From NCBI GenBank assembly GCA_002329325.1, contig DCTX01000044.1, forward strand, positions 56,744 through 69,571: DNA of 12,828 bases, read 5' to 3'. Source of the DNA: Anaerolineales bacterium UBA1429 (GTDB taxonomy: Bacteria; Chloroflexota; Anaerolineae; UBA1429). Shown one piece after another: positions 1 to 5,144 of this stretch. The notes under the pieces are model-generated. The model searched no databases, was not told the origin of the DNA, and worked only from the letters and a program-made list of their open reading frames with translations. Numbering within the stretch: the first letter of the stretch is position 1; each line of letters opens with the position of its first letter. A program made the translations under genes and the position numbers.

Positions 1-613
1 CCCCGGCGACGTTCTCCTGCAGGATCGTGTTGAGATCGTCCAGCCGCTGCTGCACGCGGACGTACAGGCCTTGAGCCCGGCTGGCATACCAGAGAAAGAT
101 CACCGTCGCCGCCGGCAGAATGAGCAGCATGACCAGCGCCAGCCGCCAATCGGTCACCACCATCATCGTGAGGGCGCCGATGGACACCAGCGGCACGCGC
201 AGGAACATGCGCCCGGTAAAGAACACGAATTGCGTCACTTGCTGGACGTCGGATGAGAGGCGCGTGATCAGTTGGCCGGTCTGCCACTGGTCCAGGTTGC
301 GGGCCGAAAGCGACAGGACGCGCGCGAACAGCTCGCGCCGATAGTCGGCGCCCAGACTTTGCGAGACGCGCACGGCGAACAGGGTGATGCCCACCGTGGC
401 GCCGGCGCTGACCAGGATCAGCCCCACCATGATGAGGGCCGACTGCAGGACGACCCCGCTGCTGCCGACGCCGATCCCCGCGTCAACGATGCGCTGCAGC
501 ATACGGGGCAAGGCCAGGTCGGCAGCGACCAGACAGGTCATGCAGAGCCAGTTGTAGATCACCAGCCTGCGGTAGGGCTTCATGGCGCGCAACACCCGCC
601 AGATCGAGTTCAT
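1..613 (-). CDS. ABC exporter half-transporter (TMD-NBD type), N-terminal part
   Basis: Only the first 204 codons are inside the window; the reading frame is open to the left edge, so the ATPase domain is outside. The visible part is the transmembrane domain of a type IV ABC exporter (multidrug/lipid exporter class, MdlB/BmrA-like). Hydrophobic segments lie near residues 17-36, 54-81 and 137-176. The family signature TGQLITRLSSDV is at 112-123 and the start of the typical ENVAG motif is at 200-204. Start chosen at ATG 613-611 (MNSIWRVLR) because GAGGAG lies ten bases upstream. It follows the padR/DUF5320 pair on the same strand after a 148-bp gap that holds a hairpin, so it may be read through from that unit or have its own promoter. 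PadR regulators commonly control such exporters. The substrate cannot be told from this fragment. Confidence 0.9.
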   Translation of the reverse strand, partial: MNSIWRVLRAMKPYRRLVIYNWLCMTCLVAADLALPRMLQRIVDAGIGVGSSGVVLQSALIMVGLILVSAGATVGITLFAVRVSQSLGADYRRELFARVLSLSARNLDQWQTGQLITRLSSDVQQVTQFVFFTGRMFLRVPLVSIGALTMMVVTDWRLALVMLLILPAATVIFLWYASRAQGLYVRVQQRLDDLNTILQENVAG

Positions 614-636
614 GTTCGCTTTGCTCCTCGGATTCG

Positions 637-657
637 AAAAAGCTGCCCGGCCGGGCC
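637..657 (-). other. GC palindrome followed by five T in the ABC gene leader
   Basis: On the minus strand the 12-bp palindrome GCCCGGCCGGGC (645-656) is followed by AG, C and then TTTTT (637-641), just before the GAGGAG ribosome site of the ABC gene. It resembles a short attenuator or terminator, but the stem is only four base pairs if a loop is required. It may be chance in GC-rich DNA. Confidence 0.25.
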
Positions 658-712
658 AAACGAGGCGCCCCGCCGGGCGTCGAGGGCTGGCCGCAGCCGT
701 CGCGCTCACAAA

Positions 713-742
713 GGGAGAGAGCCCCTGATGGGGCCCTCTCCC
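713..742 (-). terminator. Hairpin after the padR-DUF5320 pair
   Basis: GGGAGAGAGCCCC (713-725) and GGGGCCCTCTCCC (730-742) pair over 13 positions with one mismatch around a TGAT loop. On the minus strand the hairpin is followed by TTTG, a weak T-tract. It lies about 20 bp after the DUF5320 gene stop and before the ABC gene, so it is probably a partial or rho-independent-like terminator that separates the regulator genes from the transporter or lowers readthrough into it. Confidence 0.5.
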
Positions 743-761
743 CTGCATGCATTGTTGTTGG

Positions 762-1094
762 CTACATGTCGCCTGCGGCCCCGGCGGGGCCGGACCGCGC
801 CTCCAGGTCCTCGATGCGCTCGCGCACCGCCTGGGCCTCGGCCTCCAGCGCCTCCAAGTACTGCTGCAGCCAGGCGATGCGCTCCTGACGGGTCACAAAC
901 ATGCGCCGGAACCCGCCCGTGTGGCAACCCTGGCCGTGGCCCGCTCCATGGCGGCCGTGCTCATGACAGCCGCAGCCGCAGCGCGCTGCGTCGGGCCCGG
1001 CGCGATGCTCGTGGCGCGCGCCGTGGCGGCCGCAGCCCTCTTGCCCGGCGTGGGCATGGCGATGGTGTATATGTCGTCCAAACTCGTGGCTCAT
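762..1094 (-). CDS. DUF5320-like His/Cys-rich small protein with C-terminal coiled coil
   Basis: A 110-residue protein in two parts. Residues 1-60 contain 14 His and 5 Cys (Cys 21, 39, 41, 43, 57; local CGCGCHEH) in a Gly/Arg-rich background. Residues 62-100 (FRRMFVTRQERIAWLQQYLE and onward) form a charged helix or coiled coil, the part that resembles DUF5320 proteins. That family is often found beside regulators or metal/redox genes and has no established function. The start is ATG 1094, because GGAGG lies seven bases upstream (1102-1106) and its ATG overlaps the padR stop as ATGA; an earlier in-frame TTG at 1127 is ignored. Translation is therefore coupled to padR. The His/Cys content suggests metal binding, but no canonical metal-site spacing proves it. 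It could also act as a partner of the PadR protein or of the ABC transporter. Confidence 0.75.
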   Translation of the reverse strand: MSHEFGRHIHHRHAHAGQEGCGRHGARHEHRAGPDAARCGCGCHEHGRHGAGHGQGCHTGGFRRMFVTRQERIAWLQQYLEALEAEAQAVRERIEDLEARSGPAGAAGDM

Positions 1095-1522
1095 TCCAAA
1101 TCCTCCGTATCTTGTCCTTGAAAACAATCATAGTAGCGATCCATAAAGTCATTCAGACGGCGACGCGTCTGGTCGATGCGCACGGCCCAGGCGTGCAGCA
1201 TCTCGACCCCTTCGGGCGTCACCTCGTAGCGGCGGCGGGCCGGCCCCTGCCCCTCCGTATCCCAGGTGGACCGGGTCAGGCCCTCCCGCTCCATCTGGCG
1301 CAAAGTGCGGTAGAGCAGCCCGGGATCCACGCCGGGCATGCCGGGCTCGTCGCCCAGGCGCTCGAGCAGGGCATAGCCGTAATCAGGCTGTTGCACCAGG
1401 AGCAACAGCAGGCGCGGCTGCACAAACCCGCGCACCCGCCCGCCCGAGGCACAGCAGCTCTCGACCATGTCATGCCGGTGGCCACGTCGGCCCTCGTGTC
1501 CGGAGCAATGGGCTGAACACAT
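1091..1522 (-). CDS. PadR-family transcriptional regulator with Cys/His-rich N-terminus
   Basis: 143 residues. The winged-helix PadR domain covers about 35-112: the conserved PDYGYALLERL (46-56), GLLYRTLRQMEREGL (68-82) and the wing with RRRYEVTPEG (97-106). A C-terminal helix (about 108-133) should mediate dimerisation. The first 30 residues are unusual for PadR: Cys at 2, 6, 23 and 24 and His at 5, 9, 15 and 17. The chosen start is ATG 1522 (MCSAHCSG), with GGAGAGG at 1532-1538 nine bases upstream. The longer start at 1558 has no ribosome site and sits next to the -10 region. The gene is the first of a unit with the DUF5320 protein (ATGA overlap) and probably the downstream ABC exporter. 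PadR proteins are usually ligand-sensing repressors of their own operon. The N-terminal Cys/His cluster may sense metal or redox state; that is inference. Confidence 0.88.
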   Translation of the reverse strand: MCSAHCSGHEGRRGHRHDMVESCCASGGRVRGFVQPRLLLLLVQQPDYGYALLERLGDEPGMPGVDPGLLYRTLRQMEREGLTRSTWDTEGQGPARRRYEVTPEGVEMLHAWAVRIDQTRRRLNDFMDRYYDCFQGQDTEDLE

Positions 1523-1531
1523 GCGAAAAAC

Positions 1532-1538
1532 CCTCTCC
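1532..1538 (-). promoter_or_regulatory. Ribosome binding site deciding the padR start
   Basis: GGAGAGG on the minus strand lies nine bases before ATG 1522. The in-frame ATG at 1558 has only CATATAG before it, so the shorter protein is preferred. Confidence 0.7.
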
Positions 1539-1558
1539 GATGGAATTCTGCCACTCAT

Positions 1559-1581
1559 CTATATGACATGATCATATATAG
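1559..1581. promoter_or_regulatory. Probable PadR operator over the -10 region
   Basis: A 23-bp imperfect palindrome with six-base perfect ends CTATAT and ATATAG and an AT-rich core with ATGACATGATCAT. PadR operators are typically AT-rich inverted repeats of this size. It covers the -10 hexamer and the expected transcription start of the padR promoter, the right place for autorepression. Confidence 0.6.
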
Positions 1582-1603
1582 CATAAGTGCACTTGTTTGT
1601 CAA
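1575..1603 (-). promoter_or_regulatory. Sigma-70-type promoter of padR
   Basis: On the minus strand: -35 TTGACA (1598-1603), 17-bp spacer, -10 TATATA (1575-1580). The expected start of transcription is near 1568, about 45 nt before the chosen padR start codon. A perfect -35 and ideal spacing in otherwise GC-rich DNA make this convincing. Confidence 0.8.
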
Positions 1604-1682
1604 GGGTCTATAGAGCCCTCCCGACGGCAATGCCAGGGCCGATCGTACGGTGACGTGACCCGAACCGGTCCCGGGCGGCAGG

Positions 1683-1738
1683 GGCGAAGACACCTCGGGA
1701 AACGCGGCGAAGACCCCTCGGACGATGGAGGCGAAGAC
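1683..1738 (+). repeat. Three direct repeats of GGCGAAGAC, about 23-bp period
   Basis: GGCGAAGAC starts at 1683, 1706 and 1730. The first two copies extend to 16 bp with one mismatch (GGCGAAGACACCTCGG and GGCGAAGACCCCTCGG). The third forms the left arm of the hairpin at 1729-1749. Spacing near two helical turns would place the copies on the same DNA face, which is compatible with binding sites of a regulator. Confidence 0.6.
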
Positions 1739-1749
1739 GAGCTTCGCCT
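1729..1749 (+). terminator. Hairpin with T-rich tail in the intergenic region
   Basis: AGGCGAAG (1729-1736) pairs perfectly with CTTCGCCT (1742-1749) around an ACGAG loop, followed by TTGCTTGTTT. It looks like a weak forward terminator or attenuator, although no forward gene ends before it. It may insulate the sigma gene from upstream readthrough. Confidence 0.35.
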
Positions 1750-1844
1750 TTGCTTGTTTACGTCTTGCTACGCTTGTTTCTCGTGGGAGCGGGATGCACG
1801 CGCACATGCCGCCTTCGCCCGCGGTATTCGGCGTGGCCGCGGGC

Positions 1845-1873
1845 TTGACCGCCCGCCCCCGCCGGGCTACCCT
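1845..1873 (+). promoter_or_regulatory. Possible promoter of the leader ORF and sigma-VOC gene
   Basis: TTGACC (1845-1850), 17-bp spacer, TACCCT (1868-1873). The -35 is good and the -10 keeps only T, A and the final T of TATAAT. A transcript from about 1880 would have a 75-nt leader before the small ORF at 1956. ECF sigma genes often use their own promoter type, so this is only a candidate. Confidence 0.3.
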
Positions 1874-1955
1874 CCGTATGCTCTCCCGCGCCTCGCCCCG
1901 CCCGGCGAGCTGGCCTATGGCGATCGCAGCCTCCTGAACCGGAAGGGAGACGGCC

Positions 1956-2012
1956 ATGGATTCTCCGCCATCGGAACCCAACCTTTTCCCAGGCACGCCC
2001 TCTATAGAGTGA
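1956..2012 (+). CDS. Candidate 18-residue leader peptide coupled to the sigma factor
   Basis: The peptide reads MDSPPSEPNLFPGTPSIE. It has a better ribosome site (AAGGGAG at 1943-1949, six bases before ATG) than the sigma gene itself, whose only nearby purines are GAGTGAG. The leader stop TGA (2010-2012) is separated from the sigma ATG (2014) by a single base, the usual geometry for re-initiation by the same ribosome. The peptide has no recognised family and is Pro/Ser-rich. Most likely its translation drives translation of the sigma gene. It may instead be only a docking site. Confidence 0.5.
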   Translation: MDSPPSEPNLFPGTPSIE

Positions 2013-2013
2013 G

Positions 2014-3267
2014 ATGAGAGAAGCTGACGGCACCCTCGAACCGATCTCTCGGGAGACCTTTGCAGAGCTGGTCCGCATGTATCACCATCGGGTCCTCAAG
2101 AAGGCCCTCTCCTTGAGCAACGATCCGCATGCGGCCGCCGACATCGTGCAGGAGACTTGGCTGCGCGCCTGGACCAACCGACATGCGCTGAGAGACATCA
2201 CGGCGTTTGGCAGGTGGGTGGAGGTGATCTGCCAGCGTGAAGCCTGGGCGCTGCTGCGCCGCTCACGCCCCCAGGAGCCGCTGGACGAGGAGGGCCCTGC
2301 GGCGCGCGACTGGCACAGCGCCCCAAGCGAGGACGATGAGGTGGCCGGCCTCTACGCCGGCATGGGAAGGCTCTCGCCTCATGATGTGGAGATCCTCTCG
2401 CTCAAGTACTTTGCGGGCTACAGCATGCGACAGATCGCAGTTTGGCTCGACATCCCGGAGAAGAGGGTCAAGAGCAGGCTCTACGAGGCGCGGCAGCGCC
2501 TCTTTCGGGCCATCGGGACAGCGGGTGATCCGCGCTCTCTCCGCGTCCAGTTCAGCCACAGAAGGGAGCAAGTGATGGACAAGATCAGGCTGCTCGAGTT
2601 GGGGGCCAGTTGCCTGGTGCGCATGTCGCTCAAGGGTCAAGAGGCGATGCTGCGCACGGCCCGAGACAACCAGCCCTTCTCGGAGGAGGTGCTGAGCGAG
2701 TTGCGGGGGATCGATCAGGGCGCCGAGTTTCTGCTGCTCTGCGACGGCAAGCTCGACATCTCCGAGTTCATGTGGATCCTGGCCGGCTGCGACCCGTGGC
2801 TGGCCGATCGCCTCCTCTCGTCGCAGCAGGACGACAGGAGCCGGCTGCTCGGTTCCGCCCCAGGCGGCTACACGGTCCTCGAGACGGCGCCCGTCATGAC
2901 CGTGCCCGACCTGGAGGCGACGGTCGCATGGTTCGTCCAGACGCTGGGCTGGAATGGCGGCATCGACGCATGGGACGAACAGGGCCGCGGAACCTACGGC
3001 AGCGTGCTGCTGGGCGTGGGCGAGGCCGTGCACCAGCGGGTGAGGCCCTTCAACGGGATCCATCTCTCTCGGGGCCGGCCCCCTTCGGAAGGCTGTATGC
3101 TGGCGATGCTCTACGTCGAGGGCCTGGATCGGCTGCACGAGCGGGTCAAAGCTTCTGGGTGGGGGCGAATCACCGACATCGTCGCCACGCCGTGGGCCAG
3201 CGGCGTCTGCGATCTCACCACCCTGGACGGCTACCTGCTCAGGATATTCGAGACCGCCAAGGCCTGA
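2014..3267 (+). CDS. ECF-type RNA polymerase sigma factor fused to a C-terminal VOC (glyoxalase-fold) domain
   Basis: 417 residues. Sigma region 2 spans about 14-85, including DIVQETWLRAW (43-53) and the DNA-melting helix near FGRWVEVICQREAWALLRRS. Sigma region 4 spans about 112-166, with LSPHDVEILSLKYFAGYSMR and the helix-turn-helix IAVWLDIPEKRVKSRLYEAR (141-160). Residues 188-275 are a helical region of no recognised family. Residues 290-414 (TAPVMTVPDLEATVAWFVQT to GYLLRIFE) resemble a VOC/glyoxalase/bleomycin-resistance fold, with the repeated beta-alpha-beta-beta-beta pattern. ECF factors are normally near 180 residues, so more than half is an extension. The VOC part may bind a small ligand or metal and gate sigma activity; that is inference. 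An in-frame stop at 2005-2007 excludes an earlier start. AGGGAG before Met188 could allow a separate C-terminal product. No anti-sigma gene is adjacent. Confidence 0.85.
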   Translation: MREADGTLEPISRETFAELVRMYHHRVLKKALSLSNDPHAAADIVQETWLRAWTNRHALRDITAFGRWVEVICQREAWALLRRSRPQEPLDEEGPAARDWHSAPSEDDEVAGLYAGMGRLSPHDVEILSLKYFAGYSMRQIAVWLDIPEKRVKSRLYEARQRLFRAIGTAGDPRSLRVQFSHRREQVMDKIRLLELGASCLVRMSLKGQEAMLRTARDNQPFSEEVLSELRGIDQGAEFLLLCDGKLDISEFMWILAGCDPWLADRLLSSQQDDRSRLLGSAPGGYTVLETAPVMTVPDLEATVAWFVQTLGWNGGIDAWDEQGRGTYGSVLLGVGEAVHQRVRPFNGIHLSRGRPPSEGCMLAMLYVEGLDRLHERVKASGWGRITDIVATPWASGVCDLTTLDGYLLRIFETAKA

Positions 3268-3409
3268 GCTGGCGACGCCGACCCAACCGCGACATCTCAC
3301 GAGCCCTCCGGCGTGAACGGCGGCAGGGCCACGCTGCGCATATCCAGCTCGCCGACCGGGTGCGCGCCCTGCTCTGGGCGAGCAGAAGAGCGGCTAAACG
3401 CGCAAAAGC

Positions 3410-3434
3410 AGGGGCGAAGGGGCGCTTCGCCCCT
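3410..3434. terminator. 10-bp perfect hairpin downstream of the sigma-VOC gene
   Basis: AGGGGCGAAG (3410-3419) and CTTCGCCCCT (3425-3434) pair fully around GGGCG. No T-tract follows on the plus strand; on the minus strand GCTTTTGCG follows. It lies 143 bp after the sigma stop, so it could be a forward terminator without a U-tract or a dispersed palindrome. The stem core GGCGAAG/CTTCGCC is the same as in the hairpin at 1729-1749. Confidence 0.4.
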
Positions 3435-3461
3435 GTCGTCCGGGCTCTTCCATCGGTGCCT

Positions 3462-3532
3462 CACCCTGGGGTGGACTCTGACGTCGCCGTGCGGCGCATG
3501 GGCGCCCCATTGACCTACCCGCACCCTGGGGT
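3462..3532. repeat. Two copies of CACCCTGGGGT, 60 bp apart, at the lar promoter
   Basis: The 11-mer occurs at 3462-3472 and 3522-3532. Its core ACCC-TG-GGGT is an inverted repeat. The second copy sits between the -35 and -10 of the lar promoter, and the first lies 60 bp upstream, so both are good candidates for a regulator binding site, possibly with looping. Confidence 0.5.
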
Positions 3533-3537
3533 ATAAT
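3510..3537 (+). promoter_or_regulatory. Promoter of the larE-larB-larC operon
   Basis: TTGACC (3510-3515), 16-bp spacer, perfect TATAAT (3532-3537). Transcription should begin near 3544, about 25 nt before the larE ATG at 3569. This also excludes the in-frame ATG at 3536, which lies inside the -10 box. Confidence 0.8.
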
Positions 3538-3556
3538 GAAGGGTAACAGTGCTTTC

Positions 3557-3561
3557 AGGAG
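3557..3561 (+). promoter_or_regulatory. Ribosome binding site deciding the larE start
   Basis: AGGAG lies seven bases before ATG 3569. Together with the TATAAT at 3532-3537 it sets the larE start at 3569 rather than 3536. Confidence 0.8.
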
Positions 3562-3568
3562 TATCGCC

Positions 3569-4399
3569 ATGGACCCTACCCTGGCCGCCAAGCTCGAGAC
3601 GCTCAATGGGATCATCCTGTCCCTCGAACAGGTGGCAGTCGCCTTTTCCGGTGGCGTGGATAGCGCCTATCTGCTCTCCGCCTGCCTGGACCAACTCGGC
3701 CCGGAGCGGGTCCTGGCGGTGACCGTCGACTCGCCCCTTCTGCCCCGCGAGGAACTGGAGACCGCCCGTCAGTTGGCGCGGCAACTGGGCACCCGCCACG
3801 AGATCCTCGTCTTTGACGAGCTCGATCGGCCCGAGATCGCGTCCAACCCGCCCGATCGGTGCTACCACTGCAAGCGGGCGCGCTTTGAGGGGTTGCGCCT
3901 CTTTGCAGAGCAGACCGACGGCGCCTATGTCTTGCTGCACGGCGAGAACGCCGATGACCGCTACGACTACCGCCCCGGATCGCGCGCCGCCGAGGAGCTG
4001 GGCGTCCGGGCCCCCTTGGCCGAGGCCGGCCTCACCAAGGCCGATATCCGCGCCCTCTCGCGTCAGCGCGGCCTGCCCACCTGGGACCATCCGGCGGCGG
4101 CCTGCCTGGCGACCCGTTTCCCCTATGGCGAGACCCTCTCGCGAGAGGGGCTGGCGCGGGTGGAGGCCGCCGAGGTCGCCCTGCACGCGCTGCTGGGCGC
4201 GCGGGGGCTGCGCGTGCGCGACCATCACCCCGTGGCGCGCATCGAGGTGCCCCGCGAGATGATCGCCCGGCTGGCCGCGGAGCCGCTGCGAGCCGCCGTT
4301 GTCGAGGCCCTGCGCGCGGCGGGTTACCGTTATGTTGCCCTGGATCTAGATGGATATCGTATGGGGAGTATGAATGACCAACTCGAATCACGCCGTTGA
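3569..4399 (+). CDS. larE: ATP-dependent sulfur transferase LarE, nickel-pincer cofactor synthesis
   Basis: 276 residues, the normal size for LarE. LarE adenylates the carboxylates of the pyridinium precursor made by LarB and replaces them with thiocarboxylates, on the way to the nickel-pincer nucleotide (NPN) cofactor of lactate racemase and related enzymes. The PP-loop SGGVDS is at 27-32 (VAFSGGVDSAYLLS). RCYHCKRARF carries Cys98 and Cys101. HPAAACLATRFPYGE (174-188) contains Cys179, at the position of the sacrificial cysteine of Lactiplantibacillus LarE. Three conserved cysteines suggest the Fe-S-cluster class of LarE that takes sulfur through a cluster instead of destroying its own cysteine; this assignment is from pattern memory. 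It is the first gene of the operon and its last 26 bases overlap larB. LarA is not in the window, so the client enzyme is unknown. Confidence 0.93.
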   Translation: MDPTLAAKLETLNGIILSLEQVAVAFSGGVDSAYLLSACLDQLGPERVLAVTVDSPLLPREELETARQLARQLGTRHEILVFDELDRPEIASNPPDRCYHCKRARFEGLRLFAEQTDGAYVLLHGENADDRYDYRPGSRAAEELGVRAPLAEAGLTKADIRALSRQRGLPTWDHPAAACLATRFPYGETLSREGLARVEAAEVALHALLGARGLRVRDHHPVARIEVPREMIARLAAEPLRAAVVEALRAAGYRYVALDLDGYRMGSMNDQLESRR

Positions 4400-5144
4400 G
4401 CACCTGAACGATGTGGCCGACGCCGTGCTGGACCTGGCGCGCGAGCACCGCAAGGGCGTACCGGAGATCATCCTGGCCAGCAACAAGGATGTGGATCAGA
4501 GCCTGCGCATCGCCGCCCAGTTCCTCGAGCGCACCGGCCGCGCCATTCTGAGCCGCGTCTCGCCCGATCTGGAGACCGCCCTGGTTGCCGCCTATGGCCG
4601 CGACGGGTTCGAGTGGTTCCGCGCCTCGCGCACGGCCATCGTGCGCCGCGTCCCCCGCCCCGAGCCGACGGGCGGCCGCGTGGGCATCCTGACGGCGGGC
4701 ACGTCGGATCAGGCGGCGGCGGAGGAGGCCGCCATCGTCTGCCAGGAGATGGGCTGCCTCGTCCGCAACCGCTACGATGTGGGCGTCGCGGGCCTGCACA
4801 GGCTCTTTGAGCCGCTCCGGCAGCTCCTGGATCAAGACGACGTGGATGTGATCATCGTTGCGGCGGGCATGGATGGCGCGCTGCCCTCGGTGGTCTCGGG
4901 GCTGGTGGACGTGCCCGTGATCGGCCTGCCCACCTCGGTGGGCTATGGCATGGGCGGCGCCGGCCAGGCGGCCCTCATGGCCATGCTCCAGACCTGTTCA
5001 CCCGGCCTGGCCGTCGTCAACATAGACAACGGCGTGGGCGCGGGCGTCACCGCCGCCATGATCGCGCGGCGGGCGGCCAAACAGCGCCAACGGTCCGTGC
5101 AGGAATCCCTCGCCGGCCAGCACGCCGAGGGACCGCACCCGTGA
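4374..5144 (+). CDS. larB: LarB, carboxylase/hydrolase of nicotinate adenine dinucleotide for NPN synthesis
   Basis: 256 residues, the usual length. LarB carboxylates the pyridinium ring of NaAD and hydrolyses the phosphoanhydride, releasing AMP and giving the dicarboxylated mononucleotide used by LarE. The C-terminal half is the PurE (AIR carboxylase)-like fold: RVGILTAGTSDQAAAEEA (102-119), VAAGMDGALPSVVSGL (162-177), VPVIGLPTSVGYG (180-192) and VVNIDNGVGAG (214-224). The N-terminal 100 residues match the LarB-specific extension (VDQSLRIAA, AYGRDGFEWFRASRTAI). Start ATG 4374 lies inside the end of larE and has GGGGAG just upstream, so translation is coupled to larE. It overlaps larC by GTGA at its 3' end. 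Confidence 0.93.
   Translation: MTNSNHAVEHLNDVADAVLDLAREHRKGVPEIILASNKDVDQSLRIAAQFLERTGRAILSRVSPDLETALVAAYGRDGFEWFRASRTAIVRRVPRPEPTGGRVGILTAGTSDQAAAEEAAIVCQEMGCLVRNRYDVGVAGLHRLFEPLRQLLDQDDVDVIIVAAGMDGALPSVVSGLVDVPVIGLPTSVGYGMGGAGQAALMAMLQTCSPGLAVVNIDNGVGAGVTAAMIARRAAKQRQRSVQESLAGQHAEGPHP

Larger units (their letters stand above)
1523..1955. other. Non-coding region between padR and the sigma factor leader
   Basis: No convincing protein gene is seen here on either strand; the reading frames that cross it have no ribosome site or family resemblance. It holds the padR promoter and operator at the left end, three GGCGAAGAC direct repeats (1683-1738), a hairpin at 1729-1749 followed by T-rich DNA, a weak forward promoter (1845-1873) and a small hairpin (CTCGCC/GGCGAG, 1892-1909). 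The 1740-1790 stretch is less GC-rich than its surroundings. Confidence 0.7.
3268..3568. other. Intergenic region between sigma-VOC and larE
   Basis: No convincing gene is seen. The forward reading frames crossing it are continuations of shadow frames. It contains a 10-bp hairpin (3410-3434), two copies of CACCCTGGGGT (3462-3472 and 3522-3532) and the lar promoter at the right end. Confidence 0.7.

Noticed and set aside
1091..1558. Longer padR start at 1558
   Set aside because: No ribosome site precedes it and the start would lie about ten bases from the predicted transcription start; ATG 1522 has GGAGAGG at good spacing.
1559..1996. Reverse ORF of 145 codons in the padR-sigma gap
   Set aside because: It runs over the padR promoter, has no family resemblance, and would end between the operator and the padR start. 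Forward ORFs in the same stretch (1568-2017, 1725-1937) fail for similar reasons.
1607..2009. TCTATAGAG repeated at 1607-1615 and 2001-2009
   Set aside because: Nine bases shared, one next to the padR -35 and one inside the leader ORF. Too short and too differently placed to claim a common regulator site.
2263..3300. Reverse ORF of 345 codons opposite the sigma-VOC gene
   Set aside because: It overlaps a gene with clear sigma motifs, has no domain and no ribosome site.
2610..3536. Forward ORF of 308 codons in another frame of the sigma-VOC gene
   Set aside because: Arg/Gly/Ala-rich shadow frame that runs on into non-coding DNA and up to the lar -10 box, without domain or ribosome site.
3536..3568. 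Earlier in-frame larE start at 3536
   Set aside because: This ATG is part of the TATAAT -10 box, upstream of the expected transcription start; ATG 3569 has AGGAG seven bases before it.
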